In this document: piece by piece, positions 40,915 through 50,567 of the stretch
Layout: the number at the start of each line of letters is the position of its first letter
Numbering within the stretch: position 1 is the stretch's first letter
Assembly: GCF_017168195.1 (NCBI RefSeq)
Contig: NZ_JADNYL010000002.1
Location: 186,001 to 250,000, forward strand
DNA length: 64,000 nucleotides
Source of the DNA: Thalassotalea sp. G2M2-11
GTDB lineage: Bacteria; Pseudomonadota; Gammaproteobacteria; Enterobacterales; Alteromonadaceae
Direction of reading: 5' to 3'
Made by a program: the position numbers and the translations under genes
Notes under the pieces: generated by a model
Seen by the model: only the letters and a program-made list of their open reading frames with translations
Database searches by the model: none
Told to the model about the DNA's origin: nothing

Positions 40915-41373
40915 TTATTTCAAATTTGCGACAAGATTGCCTTTGTCTACATTACTGAAAACAAGTTCAAACTCTTCACCATCTACCGTTACTATTAGGT
41001 TGTCATTTTCAATAGCATTTAATTTACCTTTGAATTTACGACGACCATTTAACGGAAGCGATAATTTAATATTTACCGTTTCACCAATTACCGCTTGATA
41101 ATGTTCAATCGTAAATAAAGGACGATCTAAACCAGGTGATGAAACTTCTAAACTGTATTCTGTGCTAATTGGATCTTCTACGTCGAGAATAGCGCCTACT
41201 TGACGACTAACTTCCGCACAATCATCAACATTAATGCCGTTTTCATGATCAATAAAAAGTCTTAATACAGAATGTTTTCCTGCACTAACAAACTCAATAC
41301 CTAGTAATTCCTTGCCAACCTCTTCTACGGCTGGACGCAACATTTCCGTTAATTTATGTTCAAATTTAGCCAA
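40915..41373 (-). CDS. rimP: Ribosome maturation factor RimP
   Basis: RimP is needed for 30S subunit maturation. The 152 residues include LLGIEFVSAGKHSVLRLFID, the ISTEYSLEVSSPGLDRPLF signature and an SH3-like C-terminal domain with GKLNAIENDNLIVTVDG. It heads the rimP-nusA-infB operon. Unlike E. coli, no metY tRNA precedes it. The leader carries stem-loops with T-runs. Confidence 0.95.
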   Translation of the reverse strand: MAKFEHKLTEMLRPAVEEVGKELLGIEFVSAGKHSVLRLFIDHENGINVDDCAEVSRQVGAILDVEDPISTEYSLEVSSPGLDRPLFTIEHYQAVIGETVNIKLSLPLNGRRKFKGKLNAIENDNLIVTVDGEEFELVFSNVDKGNLVANLK

Positions 41374-41404
41374 TCAACTTCTCCACATTTTTAACACTCA
41401 GATA

Positions 41405-41549
41405 CAAAAAAAGGGCATATAGCCCAGCGGTAACACTTGCTGTCATTGCACCAGCAATCGACAGGTACAAAAAAACCCCATTATCGGGGCCTATTTTCAC
41501 TGAACCCACGATGCCTACTTAGCAAATAACAACTTCTTCTTGCTAAGTA
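41405..41549 (-). promoter_or_regulatory. Structured leader upstream of rimP with two terminator-like hairpins
   Basis: Reading the minus strand toward rimP, there is first a 10-bp hairpin (TACTTAGCAA with TTGCTAAGTA, 41516-41549). A CCCC/GGGG stem (41476-41489) then runs into seven T. A TTGCTG/CAGCAA hairpin and a GGGC/GCCC stem (41413-41425) that again runs into seven T follow. Two T-tailed stems between a probable promoter and the start codon suggest transcription attenuation of the operon that encodes NusA. The stems are short, so efficiency is uncertain. The rest of the gap up to 41923 shows nothing else I can name. Confidence 0.5.
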
Positions 41550-41923
41550 ACCAGAACAATAAAAAGAAAATTAAGGCCTAATTTACCTGAACTTTCCTTC
41601 AGTGATTTATTGCTCCAATAGAATGCGCAAAATTATATAGTTCAGCTCACTAAATCGCAAGTAAATTCGTGCAATTAAGCCAAATTTAATCGCTGCTCTC
41701 ATAAAGTATCAGCAATTGTTCAATTTTTCCTGTGATGCATCAATTATTGAGGTTAGCGTTCAATAATATTTCGTGGTATAACAGCAACCACTATAAAAAT
41801 ATAATTAAAGTGTAACTCTTTAAATTTAATCAATAAGTTGTTTTTCAACTATACTGAGGGTGCACGCAAGTTCAATGGTCAGTTATGACATTGCCTAATT
41901 GAATTAATAGCTAAAGGTTTTTT

Positions 41924-43822
41924 ATGTATACATATTCGCAATTAATCAGCAAAAATATGATTATTGCTGCTATCTGTAGTGTAACTTTTTGCGGTATAGC
42001 ATTTTTCTTAATGGCAAGCAGCGCTGAACAAGAACAAAACATTCAATCTCGTAACGTACAACAGTTATTTTCATTAGAAAAACAATATGATATATCGACA
42101 ATTAAAAGTTTAGCAACCGCTGTTTCTGCTGAAAAACTTGCCGTACTAGACATAGTAACCACTGACGGTCAACCGGCATTTTCTGTCAATAAAGAATTAT
42201 CTTTATTGGCACAATGGTTAGCCCCTTCCCCAGCTCTGATCACCTTAAAAAAGCAAGCTTTAAAAATTCATCTGCAAATTAATACCAATGAACAAGCTAC
42301 GCTGTTGCTCTATCTGTGTATAACCATGTCCGCATTTGCTTTTTTGATAGTCTTTATCGGTGGGCAATTTAGTCTACAACGCTATAAAAATGTTATAAAA
42401 AGTATTAATAATCAAATCAAAGAAGCGTTAACCTCTGTACTTGATAATAATAACAGCAGTATGCATGAGCAACAGGAATTATTTAATTTACCCGAATTAA
42501 ATCAAAGTATTAATGAAATTAAAAGCTTAGTGAATGACTTACTTAATGACACCGGGGTTTTAAAAAAACAAGCCTACATTGAACCATTAACTCAAGTTGA
42601 GAACCGTACCCGTTTTGTCCAATATTTTGAAAATAAGCATGAACTGTTCGATTTTGGTGTATTGACCATCACACGATGCTCTGAATTACAAACTATCAAT
42701 CAAATTCATGGTTTCACTGAAGGCGATAACTACATTTGCAAAGTAGCAGATATACTGAAAAAAGCCTCTGGTGGCTTTCAGTCAGCCAAAATTTTTCGCT
42801 TAAACAGCTCTGATTTTGCGACAATTATCCCCAATGTTACGCTTAAAGAAGCTGAAAACTATGCGGAAGAAATTACCAGCCGTTTTAATGAATACCAACA
42901 AGCCTCAGATCTTGATTCCGTTGGCTATACTGGCTTAGCTTATTTTGATAAAAGTAACCCCTTAGGTGAGTTATTAGCATTAGCGGACACCGCGATCAGT
43001 GTCGCACAAACCAAACAGATAAATTCATGGTTTGCTCAAAAAGATCATGACATTTTAGCCAACAGTAGTGCTAGTTACGGTAATCAAAACTGGCGTCAAG
43101 AAATTGATAACGTTATTGAGAATCAAAGGATCTCTCTACTCATTCAACATATCAAACCATCGGGACGCAATACCAAAGTTTATCATGAAATTTTAGCGCG
43201 CTTTCTCAACACAAATGAAGAGATGTTGCCTACCGCCTCCTTTATCGCCATGGCAGAAAAGTTAGATAAAATTGTCGCTGTAGACAAGTTAGTTATCGAA
43301 ACGGTGATCATGGAAATACAGCGCAAAAATCTTCATGATCAATATTTCGGTATAAATATCAGTGCCAGAACGATTCACAATGAACAATTTCTTATTTGGC
43401 TAGAACGCCGACTGTTAAAAGAAGCTAAAGTTGCTAAGCAACTGATTTTTGAAATAACCGAATACGGCCTACAACAAAACATCAAGGTCAGCCGACACTT
43501 TATGGACATGATACATCGTGTAGGTTCAAGAGTCACAGTAGAAAGCTTTGGTGTTGGCTTAACTTCCTTTAAATTTTTTAGAGAATTGAAGCCAGATTTT
43601 ATTAAGATGGACAGCACTTATACCAGAGACATTGATGAAGACAGAAATAACCAGTATTTCCTTCGTTTAATGGTGGACTTAGCACATAGGCTCAGTATCA
43701 CCGTACTTGCTGAAAGTGTTGAAAGCCAAGAAGAAAAGTTCATGCTTGAAAAACTCTTTATCGACGGTTGCCAAGGCTATTATTTAGGCCGACCTGAGCC
43801 AATTAAAAACCTCGCGCCATAA
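41924..43822 (+). CDS. Degenerate GGDEF-EAL membrane protein (CsrD/LapD-like)
   Basis: The 632-residue protein has two membrane helices (about 12-32 and 128-148) flanking a periplasmic domain of about 95 residues, as in LapD/CsrD-type proteins. The GGDEF site is replaced by NSSDF (294-298). The EAL site reads EIL (422-424), and the DDFGTGYSS loop is ESFGVGLTS (from 540). Key metal ligands are therefore altered and both activities are probably lost. It would act as a c-di-GMP receptor or, like CsrD, as an RNA-turnover adaptor. CsrD also has a SDF-type GGDEF remnant, but the choice between CsrD and LapD is open. It is monocistronic, and a 7-bp hairpin follows at 43831-43859. Confidence 0.82.
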   Translation: MYTYSQLISKNMIIAAICSVTFCGIAFFLMASSAEQEQNIQSRNVQQLFSLEKQYDISTIKSLATAVSAEKLAVLDIVTTDGQPAFSVNKELSLLAQWLAPSPALITLKKQALKIHLQINTNEQATLLLYLCITMSAFAFLIVFIGGQFSLQRYKNVIKSINNQIKEALTSVLDNNNSSMHEQQELFNLPELNQSINEIKSLVNDLLNDTGVLKKQAYIEPLTQVENRTRFVQYFENKHELFDFGVLTITRCSELQTINQIHGFTEGDNYICKVADILKKASGGFQSAKIFRLNSSDFATIIPNVTLKEAENYAEEITSRFNEYQQASDLDSVGYTGLAYFDKSNPLGELLALADTAISVAQTKQINSWFAQKDHDILANSSASYGNQNWRQEIDNVIENQRISLLIQHIKPSGRNTKVYHEILARFLNTNEEMLPTASFIAMAEKLDKIVAVDKLVIETVIMEIQRKNLHDQYFGINISARTIHNEQFLIWLERRLLKEAKVAKQLIFEITEYGLQQNIKVSRHFMDMIHRVGSRVTVESFGVGLTSFKFFRELKPDFIKMDSTYTRDIDEDRNNQYFLRLMVDLAHRLSITVLAESVESQEEKFMLEKLFIDGCQGYYLGRPEPIKNLAP

Positions 43823-44128
43823 ACATCGAAGTGCCACGGTAAAAATTTATCAGTGGCACCTGAGGTATCATAGCTCAATGGCAATGCTCCTGTTACTTGT
43901 GATCCCAAACCCTACCCTTGGCTAAAGCCAGTTAGCACAGCACCTTTTGAGGTGACTATGCCTTATCACTCTTAATTCCTTGTAATTAGTGCGTAAAATT
44001 TTTTTCACACAATTTGACCTATCGCATATTTACTATCAAATAGATAATGAAGCAATTACATTGACCTGTTGTTATCTGTTGCAGAAAATCGGATAATAGC
44101 GCTAACTTATTATAATCATTTATTTAAC
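43823..44128. other. Intergenic region before rsxA
   Basis: It holds a GTGCCAC/GTGGCAC stem-loop (43831-43859) right after the preceding stop and some short dyads. An AT-rich stretch near 43990-44060 probably contains the rsx promoter, but no box stands out. No tRNA or ORF is convincing. Confidence 0.4.
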
Positions 44129-44710
44129 ATGACTGACTACCTATTATTATTAGTTGGCACAGTACTGGTTAATAACTTTGTCTTAGTGAAGTTTCTCGGT
44201 TTATGCCCTTTTATGGGCGTATCATCGAAAGTAGAAACGGCAATTGGGATGTCTTATGCCACAACGTTTGTCATGACCTTAGCATCGCTATTAAGCTATC
44301 TAGTCCAAACTTATTTACTTGCCCCGCTTGGACTAGAATTTCTAACGACTATGATGTTTATTCTCGTCATCGCAGTGGTCGTGCAATTTACCGAAATGGT
44401 AGTTCATAAAACCAGTGCTAATTTATATCGTTCCTTGGGGATATTTTTACCTTTAATCACCACCAATTGTGCCGTGCTGGGTGTGGCACTATTGAATATG
44501 TATGAACAACACAATTTTTTTCAATCAATCATTTATGGTTTTAGTGCGGCACTAGGCTTTTCATTAGTATTAGTGATGTTTTCTGCCATGCGTGAAAAAT
44601 TGGCTAATGCTGATGTTCCAACACCATTTAAAGGTTCAGCTATTGCGATGATCACAGCAGGCTTAATGTCACTCGCCTTTATGGGCTTTACAGGTTTGGT
44701 TAAATTCTAA
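44129..44710 (+). CDS. rsxA: Rsx/Rnf electron transport complex subunit A
   Basis: RsxA is one of the two homologous six-helix core subunits of the Rnf/Rsx membrane oxidoreductase, which couples ferredoxin and NADH redox chemistry to ion movement. The 193 residues match the E. coli length with the start [19 protein letters not shown]; an upstream in-frame ATG (44069) would add 20 unconserved residues. [13 protein letters not shown] and [17 protein letters not shown] carry the conserved Cys residues that hold the intramembrane iron-sulfur cluster shared with RsxE. The stop overlaps the rsxB start (TAATG). Confidence 0.96.
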   Translation: MTDYLLLLVGTVLVNNFVLVKFLGLCPFMGVSSKVETAIGMSYATTFVMTLASLLSYLVQTYLLAPLGLEFLTTMMFILVIAVVVQFTEMVVHKTSANLYRSLGIFLPLITTNCAVLGVALLNMYEQHNFFQSIIYGFSAALGFSLVLVMFSAMREKLANADVPTPFKGSAIAMITAGLMSLAFMGFTGLVKF

Positions 44711-45264
44711 TGACAATACTTATCGCAATTATCGTTATTGGGCTTATCGGAGTACTGTTTGGTGCCCTACTTGGTTTTGCTTCGATTAAATTTAAAGTAG
44801 AAGGCGATCCGCTGGCAGAACAAATTGATGCCCTACTGCCCCAAACTCAATGTGGTCAGTGTGGCTACCCAGGCTGTAAACCCTATGCTGAAGCCGTGGC
44901 AAATGGTGAAGCAATTAACAAATGTGCACCCGGCGGTGATGAAACCATTAAAAAAATTGCCGACTTAATGGGGGTTGAGGTGCAACCATTAGATGAAAAC
45001 CACGAGGCAGACAATACGCCTAAAGTGGCTTTTATTATTGAAGAAGACTGTATTGGTTGCACTAAATGTATTCAAGCATGTCCAGTTGATGCCATCATAG
45101 GGGCAACCAAACAAATGCATACCATTATTATTGATGAATGTACTGGCTGTGACTTATGCGTAGCTCCTTGTCCGGTTGACTGTATTGAAATGCGCCCACT
45201 TAAGCAAACGCCGAAAAACTGGCAATGGGATCTCGATAGCATCCCCGTAACACAAGTAGATTAA
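44710..45264 (+). CDS. rsxB: Rsx/Rnf complex iron-sulfur subunit B
   Basis: RsxB is a membrane-anchored ferredoxin-like subunit. The 184 residues have an N-terminal helix (about 4-24) and a [4Fe-4S] domain with [15 protein letters not shown]. Two ferredoxin motifs follow, [16 protein letters not shown] and [16 protein letters not shown]. It overlaps rsxA by one base and is 7 bp from rsxC. Confidence 0.96.
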   Translation: MTILIAIIVIGLIGVLFGALLGFASIKFKVEGDPLAEQIDALLPQTQCGQCGYPGCKPYAEAVANGEAINKCAPGGDETIKKIADLMGVEVQPLDENHEADNTPKVAFIIEEDCIGCTKCIQACPVDAIIGATKQMHTIIIDECTGCDLCVAPCPVDCIEMRPLKQTPKNWQWDLDSIPVTQVD

Positions 45265-45271
45265 AGAGGTA

Positions 45272-47509
45272 ATGGTGGAATCAGTTATCGAACGCATTGA
45301 AAAAGGACACTTTTGGAAATTCCATGGTGGTATTCACCCGCCAGAAATGAAGTTTCTCACAAAAGATAAACCTATTCGGCCATTAGCCATGCCGCCTGAA
45401 TTAACTATTCCTGTGCAGCAACACATTGGTGAAGCAGGAAAATTAATTGTCAAAGCTGGTGATGTGGTAAAAAAAGGTCAGGCACTTACTCAATCTTTAA
45501 TGCCACTTTCTGTGCCAGTGCATGCCCCAACTAGTGGTACCATTAGAGCGATTGAAAATGCCATCATTGCGCACCCATCAGGTTTGAGTGAGTTATGTAT
45601 CAAGTTAACTCCCGATGGTGAAGACAAAAGTATTGCGCGCCATATCACACCAGATTATACAAGTCTGAGTAAGCATGACATTATTGAGAAAATAGCCCAG
45701 TCGGGCATTGCTGGTATGGGTGGTGCAGGCTTTCCAACTCATATAAAAGTGAACACCCACGCGCAAATTAACTACTTAATAATCAATGCGGCAGAGTGTG
45801 AACCTTATATTACCGCTGATGATCTACTTATTCGTGAACATAGTACAACCATCGCAGACGGCATTAATATTTTAGATCATCTATTAGAGCCAGCATTTAT
45901 TCTGATCGGTATTGAAGATAATAAACCCGAAGCCATCAAAGCCTTACAAAAAGCAACCGCGAATAATGATAAAGTAAAAATCTGTATTTTACCCACCAAG
46001 TATCCAACGGGTGGCGAAAAACAGCTGATCATGGCATTAACTGGGAAAGAAGTACCTTCTGGCGTATTGCCAAGTAAATTAGGCATCGTCATGCAAAACA
46101 TTGCCACCTGCTTTGCCATCGCAGAAGCGGTTATCCATGACATACCGCTAACTAAACGCGTGGTCACAGTATCAGGTCGAGCCTTAGAAAAACCACAAAA
46201 TGTCTGGGCCTTGCTCGGTACGCCAGTAGAGTTTTTATTGCAACAATGTGGCTATCCAGAACAGCAAAGAAAACATATTATTATGGGTGGCCCTATGATG
46301 GGTTTTAGCTTACCCAATACGCAAGTTCCGGTAGTCAAAATCACAAACTGTGTGTTAGCACCTAGCGAACAAGAAATCCCTAATGACAAGCATGAAGTCG
46401 AATGTATTCGCTGTGGACAATGTGCCGATGTTTGTCCAAGTCAGCTTCTGCCTCAAGAGTTACAATGGAGTGCGAAAGCCAATGATCAGCAACAGCTAGA
46501 AACATTAAACTTATTTGATTGTATTGAGTGTGGTGCCTGCGCATACGTATGTCCTAGCCATATACCTTTAGTGCATTATTATCGTGTTGCCAAAGCTGAA
46601 ATTCGTCAGCAGAAACAATTAGATATTAAAGCTGAAAAAGCCAAAAAGCGCTTTGAAGCACGAAAAGCCCGCCTTGAACGCGAAAAGTTAGCGCGCGAAG
46701 AAAAACATAGAAAAGCGGCGGAAGCACGTAAAGCTCGAATGAATTCAGGCACCGAACAAGCTAACAAAGAAAAATCTGCCGTTGCAGCAGCTCTTGCTCG
46801 TGTTAAGGCTAAGAAAGCCCAAACAAGTAATACTGAAAATGTTGAAAACAAAGAACTGGCCAGTGATCAGCAAGACAAGAAATCCCAAGTAGCAGCGGCA
46901 ATAGCCAGAGCAAAGGCTAAAAAGCAAGCAGCAGTACAAGAATCATCGCCCGCACAAACGGAAAGCCAACCTCCAACACCAGAAAACAATCAAGGCGATG
47001 AAAATAAAAAAGCGCAGATTGCTCAGGCAATTGCCAAAGCCAAAGCTAAAAAACAAGCAGCAACATCACAAGACACTGAAGTAGAGAATCATGAGGAACT
47101 CAATGAAGCAGTAAAAGTCGCTCCTGTAGATGATAAAAAAGCGCGTATTGCTGCCGCTGTAGAAAAAGCCAAGGCTAAAAAGCAAGTTGCACCTGAAAAG
47201 CCATCTGAACTCGATACAGACAAGACAGAAGAAACAGCTGCAACGAACAGCCCTGCGGATGATAAAAAGGCACGTATTGCGGCTGCTGTAGCAAAAGCTA
47301 AGGCTAAAAAACTTAAAGAAAAAAATCCTCAGTCTGCACCAACCACTGTAGATGCCTCAACAAATGAAGAACAGGAAAAAGAGGTAGCAATCACGCCTCC
47401 CCTTGAAGCGAGTGAAGAAAAATCAGCACAGGCGCTCGATAAAAAAGCCCGTATTGCCGCGGCGGTTGCCAAAGCAAAAGCCAAAAAACAACAAGCAGAG
47501 TCGAAGTAA
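45272..47509 (+). CDS. rsxC: Rsx/Rnf complex NADH-binding subunit C, with C-terminal repeat tail
   Basis: RsxC is the peripheral FMN/NADH-type subunit. The 745 residues begin with a biotinyl-like N-terminal domain (FHGGIHPPEMKFLT), then the nucleotide-binding region GIAGMGGAGFPTHIK and AAECEPYITADD. Two ferredoxin motifs follow (CIRCGQCADVCP and CIECGACAYVCP). The last 250 residues are a highly charged tail with six repeats of the type RIAAAVAKAKAKK separated by acidic Gln/Glu/Pro linkers. Such tails are seen in gammaproteobacterial RsxC, and repeat number varies. The SD is AAAGAGGT. Confidence 0.95.
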   Translation: MVESVIERIEKGHFWKFHGGIHPPEMKFLTKDKPIRPLAMPPELTIPVQQHIGEAGKLIVKAGDVVKKGQALTQSLMPLSVPVHAPTSGTIRAIENAIIAHPSGLSELCIKLTPDGEDKSIARHITPDYTSLSKHDIIEKIAQSGIAGMGGAGFPTHIKVNTHAQINYLIINAAECEPYITADDLLIREHSTTIADGINILDHLLEPAFILIGIEDNKPEAIKALQKATANNDKVKICILPTKYPTGGEKQLIMALTGKEVPSGVLPSKLGIVMQNIATCFAIAEAVIHDIPLTKRVVTVSGRALEKPQNVWALLGTPVEFLLQQCGYPEQQRKHIIMGGPMMGFSLPNTQVPVVKITNCVLAPSEQEIPNDKHEVECIRCGQCADVCPSQLLPQELQWSAKANDQQQLETLNLFDCIECGACAYVCPSHIPLVHYYRVAKAEIRQQKQLDIKAEKAKKRFEARKARLEREKLAREEKHRKAAEARKARMNSGTEQANKEKSAVAAALARVKAKKAQTSNTENVENKELASDQQDKKSQVAAAIARAKAKKQAAVQESSPAQTESQPPTPENNQGDENKKAQIAQAIAKAKAKKQAATSQDTEVENHEELNEAVKVAPVDDKKARIAAAVEKAKAKKQVAPEKPSELDTDKTEETAATNSPADDKKARIAAAVAKAKAKKLKEKNPQSAPTTVDASTNEEQEKEVAITPPLEASEEKSAQALDKKARIAAAVAKAKAKKQQAESK

Positions 47510-47512
47510 ATC

Positions 47513-48562
47513 ATGGCATATTGGATAGCAAGCTCACCTCATAATCACATTCAGGGTTCAACTCCTGCGTTAATGCGATTGGTTATTTACGCCACTATCC
47601 CTGGCATTTTAGCGCAGTGGTATTTTTTCGGCTGGGGCAACCTTATTCATATAGGATTAGCATTAACAACCGCACTTGTTGCCGAATTTACCGTGTTATC
47701 TTTGCGTGAGAAAAAAGTCGCAGAACAGCTATTTGATGGTAGTGCCATGTTAACCGCTGTACTCATAGGTATTAGCTTACCTGCATTAGCGCCTTGGTGG
47801 ATTTCAGTATTAGGGGCATTATTTGCCATTGTTATCGTTAAACAACTCTACGGTGGTATCGGCCATAACCCGTTCAACCCAGCAATGGCTGCCTATGTGA
47901 TGTTATTGATTTCATTTCCCGTACAAATGACGTCTTGGCAACCACCGCTAGCATTAATGTCAATACCGCTTGATTTTAGCAACACCTTATCAGTAATTTT
48001 TACCCAGTTTACTTTTGATGGTTATTCACTCGAGCAGCTTCGAACTCATGTTGATGGCTATACCATGGCGACCCCATTAGACACGGTAAAAACAAATATT
48101 ACCTTAGGTTTAACGATTAGTGAAAGTATGAATAACCCAGTAATAGGTGAATATGTTGGTGAAGGTTGGCAATGGCTCAACGCAGCATTTTTACTCGGTG
48201 GGTTATTTTTAATCACCCAAAAAGCCATCTCTTATGTAACGCCACTGAGCTTTTTAGCTAGTTTATTTATCTGTTCATTGATTGCCTTTTTAGTGAGCCC
48301 AGACAGTAATGCTTCTACCTTATTTCACTGGTTTAATGGTGCCACTATGCTAGGTGCATTTTTTATCCTAACCGATCCGGTTTCAGGTGCAACAAGTGTG
48401 AAAGGCAGAATAGTAGTTGCTGCCTTAGCTGGCTTTTTAGTGTTTATTATTCGCAAATTTGGCGGCTATCCTGATGCTGTGGCATTTTCAGTATTACTGT
48501 GTAATATGGCTGCACCGCTGATCGACCAATACACCCGCCCTCGTACCTACGGTCACTCATAA
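47513..48562 (+). CDS. rsxD: Rsx/Rnf complex subunit D
   Basis: RsxD is a polytopic subunit (about nine to ten helices in 349 residues) that binds FMN covalently through a Thr. The probable site is the SGATS motif in DPVSGATSVKGR near residue 290, but the Thr attachment site used by homologues lies earlier, near residue 187, so the exact residue is left open. GGIGHNPFNPAMAAYVML is typical for the NqrB/RnfD family. It lies 3 bp after rsxC and 8 bp before rsxG. Confidence 0.95.
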   Translation: MAYWIASSPHNHIQGSTPALMRLVIYATIPGILAQWYFFGWGNLIHIGLALTTALVAEFTVLSLREKKVAEQLFDGSAMLTAVLIGISLPALAPWWISVLGALFAIVIVKQLYGGIGHNPFNPAMAAYVMLLISFPVQMTSWQPPLALMSIPLDFSNTLSVIFTQFTFDGYSLEQLRTHVDGYTMATPLDTVKTNITLGLTISESMNNPVIGEYVGEGWQWLNAAFLLGGLFLITQKAISYVTPLSFLASLFICSLIAFLVSPDSNASTLFHWFNGATMLGAFFILTDPVSGATSVKGRIVVAALAGFLVFIIRKFGGYPDAVAFSVLLCNMAAPLIDQYTRPRTYGHS

Positions 48563-48570
48563 GGAAGCAA

Positions 48571-49200
48571 ATGATGCGTCAAGCAATTGAAAAAAATGCT
48601 AAATTACTTGCACTATTTGCGATAGCCTGTACAGCTGTTGTTGGTTTGGTACATCTTTTAACGAAAGACCGTATTGTTGAACAAGAGCAGCTACAATTAG
48701 TGAATACATTAAACAGTTTAATTCCACCGAATAAACATAATAACGCGATGACACAATCATGTTTTTATATTAGTGATGAATTACTGGGTGAAAACAGCCA
48801 CAAAGTGTATCTGGCCACACAAGATGAACAACCTGTAGCTGCAGCTATTACTGCCACAGCTCCTGACGGCTACAATGGTAACATTGAATTGCTGGTAGCT
48901 GTCAATTACGATGGCAGTGTTAGTGGTGTACGTGTGATTAAACACCAAGAAACACCGGGGCTGGGTGACAAAGTTGAGCTGAGAAAAAATGATTGGATCT
49001 TAAGCTTTTCTGGGAAAAAAATCTTAGGGGAGCAAGATAATCGTTGGGCTGTGGCAAAAGATGGCGGCATGTTTGATCAATTTACTGGCGCAACCATTAC
49101 TCCAAGAGCTGTAGTAAATGCGGTTAAGCGCACCGTGAATTATTTCAATCTTCATAAAGCGCAGCTGTTCACACATGCTGCAACTTGTCAGGGGGAGTAA
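48571..49200 (+). CDS. rsxG: Rsx/Rnf complex FMN subunit G
   Basis: RsxG has one N-terminal membrane helix (about 12-30) and a periplasmic FMN-binding domain. The covalent flavin motif is FTGATITPRAV (T/S-G-A-T) near residues 172-182, and the family sequence HQETPGLGDKVE is present. The 209 residues fit the family. The stop directly abuts the rsxE start with no gap. Confidence 0.95.
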   Translation: MMRQAIEKNAKLLALFAIACTAVVGLVHLLTKDRIVEQEQLQLVNTLNSLIPPNKHNNAMTQSCFYISDELLGENSHKVYLATQDEQPVAAAITATAPDGYNGNIELLVAVNYDGSVSGVRVIKHQETPGLGDKVELRKNDWILSFSGKKILGEQDNRWAVAKDGGMFDQFTGATITPRAVVNAVKRTVNYFNLHKAQLFTHAATCQGE

Positions 49201-49905
49201 ATGAATATTCCAAATGAATACAAAGAATTAGCATGGCAAGGCTTATGGAAAAACAACCCAGGGCTAGTACAGCTATTAGGTCTTTGCCCCCTACTTGCGG
49301 TCACTTCAACGGTGGTCAATGCACTCGGGCTAGGCTTAGCAACAATGTTTGTTTTGATCTGTTCAAATGCCACCGTTTCTGCCATACAGCACTGGGTTCC
49401 TAAAGAAATTCGCATCCCCATTTTTGTATTAATCATCGCCGCGTTTGTGACTTGCGTACAGCTGTTAATGAACGCTTTCACCTATGGCTTATATGAATCA
49501 TTAGGCATATTCTTGCCCTTAATTGTTACTAACTGCGCCATTATTGGGCGAGCAGAAGCTTATGCATCTAAAAACCCAGTTAAACAAGCAAGTTTTGATG
49601 GTTTAATGATGGGGCTAGGCTTTTTACTGGTACTGGTCGTCTTAGGTGCAATACGTGAAGTGTTAGGACAAGGTACATTATTTGATGGGGCCCAACTGTT
49701 ATTAGGTGATTGGGCTGCCAACCTTAGGATTGAAGTGATGCAATTAGATAATCAGTTTTTATTAGCGATACTTCCGCCGGGCGCGTTTATTGCAATGGGC
49801 TTCTTAATTGCCGCAAAAAACAAAATTGATGATAAGATTGCTCAACATCAACCGAAAGAGCAAGAAAGCCAAATAGAACGCGTTAGAGTTAACTTTGACA
49901 GCTAA
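49201..49905 (+). CDS. rsxE: Rsx/Rnf electron transport complex subunit E
   Basis: RsxE is the second core membrane subunit, homologous to RsxA and inserted in inverted topology. The 234 residues show [20 protein letters not shown] and [20 protein letters not shown], which supply the other pair of conserved Cys. At least six helices are evident. It starts immediately after the rsxG stop and is followed by nth after 29 bp, the E. coli order. Confidence 0.96.
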   Translation: MNIPNEYKELAWQGLWKNNPGLVQLLGLCPLLAVTSTVVNALGLGLATMFVLICSNATVSAIQHWVPKEIRIPIFVLIIAAFVTCVQLLMNAFTYGLYESLGIFLPLIVTNCAIIGRAEAYASKNPVKQASFDGLMMGLGFLLVLVVLGAIREVLGQGTLFDGAQLLLGDWAANLRIEVMQLDNQFLLAILPPGAFIAMGFLIAAKNKIDDKIAQHQPKEQESQIERVRVNFDS

Positions 49906-49934
49906 TCTATTGATGACAAAATAATAATAAGCTA

Positions 49935-50567
49935 ATGAATAAAGAAAAACGCCTAGAAATACTGACTCGGTTAAGAGATAACAACCCTCACCCAACCACC
50001 GAACTTAATTTTAATTCACCTTTTGAATTATTAATTGCCGTGCTGCTTTCGGCGCAAGCTACCGATGTTGGCGTGAATAAAGCGACAGCAAAGCTTTACC
50101 CTGTCGCCAATACGCCGCAAGCAATATTAGATTTAGGGCTTGAAGGCTTAAAATCATACATCAAAACCATTGGCTTATTTAATACTAAAGCCGTTAATAC
50201 CATTAAAACCTGCCAGATGCTGGTCGATTTACATGGTGGCGAAGTGCCTGAAGACCGAGCAGCATTAGAGGCTTTACCAGGCGTTGGCAGAAAAACCGCC
50301 AATGTCGTACTTAATACTGCGTTTGGCTGGCCAACCATTGCGGTGGACACCCATATCGATCGTGTTTCCAACCGCACAAAATTCGCACCCGGAAAAAACG
50401 TAAAAGAAGTAGAAGAAAAACTACTTAAAGTGGTACCTAAAGAATTCAAAGTAGATGTACATCACTGGCTCATTCTTCATGGTCGTTACGTTTGTGTTGC
50501 CCGTAAACCCAAATGTGGTGCTTGTATTATTGAAGACTTGTGTGAGTTTAAAGAAAAAACTGACTAA
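49935..50567 (+). CDS. nth: Endonuclease III (intact)
   Basis: Nth removes oxidised pyrimidines and nicks the DNA strand in base excision repair. The 210 residues (E. coli 211) carry the helix-hairpin-helix LPGVGRKTANVVL with catalytic Lys120, the catalytic Asp138 in IAVDTHIDRVSNRT, and the [4Fe-4S] Cys set CVARKPKCGACIIEDLC. The gene closes the rsxABCDGE-nth cluster. Its last 246 bp, from codon 130 (50322) to the stop, reappear three times downstream as fragments. Codon use in the fragments differs from this copy at many silent positions. The present 3' end may thus come from an incoming element. The protein itself appears fully functional. Confidence 0.97.
   Translation: MNKEKRLEILTRLRDNNPHPTTELNFNSPFELLIAVLLSAQATDVGVNKATAKLYPVANTPQAILDLGLEGLKSYIKTIGLFNTKAVNTIKTCQMLVDLHGGEVPEDRAALEALPGVGRKTANVVLNTAFGWPTIAVDTHIDRVSNRTKFAPGKNVKEVEEKLLKVVPKEFKVDVHHWLILHGRYVCVARKPKCGACIIEDLCEFKEKTD

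Noticed and set aside
35159-41373. Missing rpsO-pnp after truB as a deletion
   Set aside because: A LysR gene follows truB, but rpsO-pnp may simply be located elsewhere; the window cannot show a loss.
41413-41468. tRNA-like stretch GGGCATATAGCCCAGCGGTA on the plus strand in the rimP leader
   Set aside because: The D-arm-like and anticodon-like parts are suggestive, but there is no T-arm, no closing acceptor strand and no CCA. The stems fit better as minus-strand terminator hairpins.
43862-43930. ATAGCTCAATGGCAATGCTCC looks like a tRNA D-arm
   Set aside because: No matching acceptor stem or T-loop can be folded downstream.
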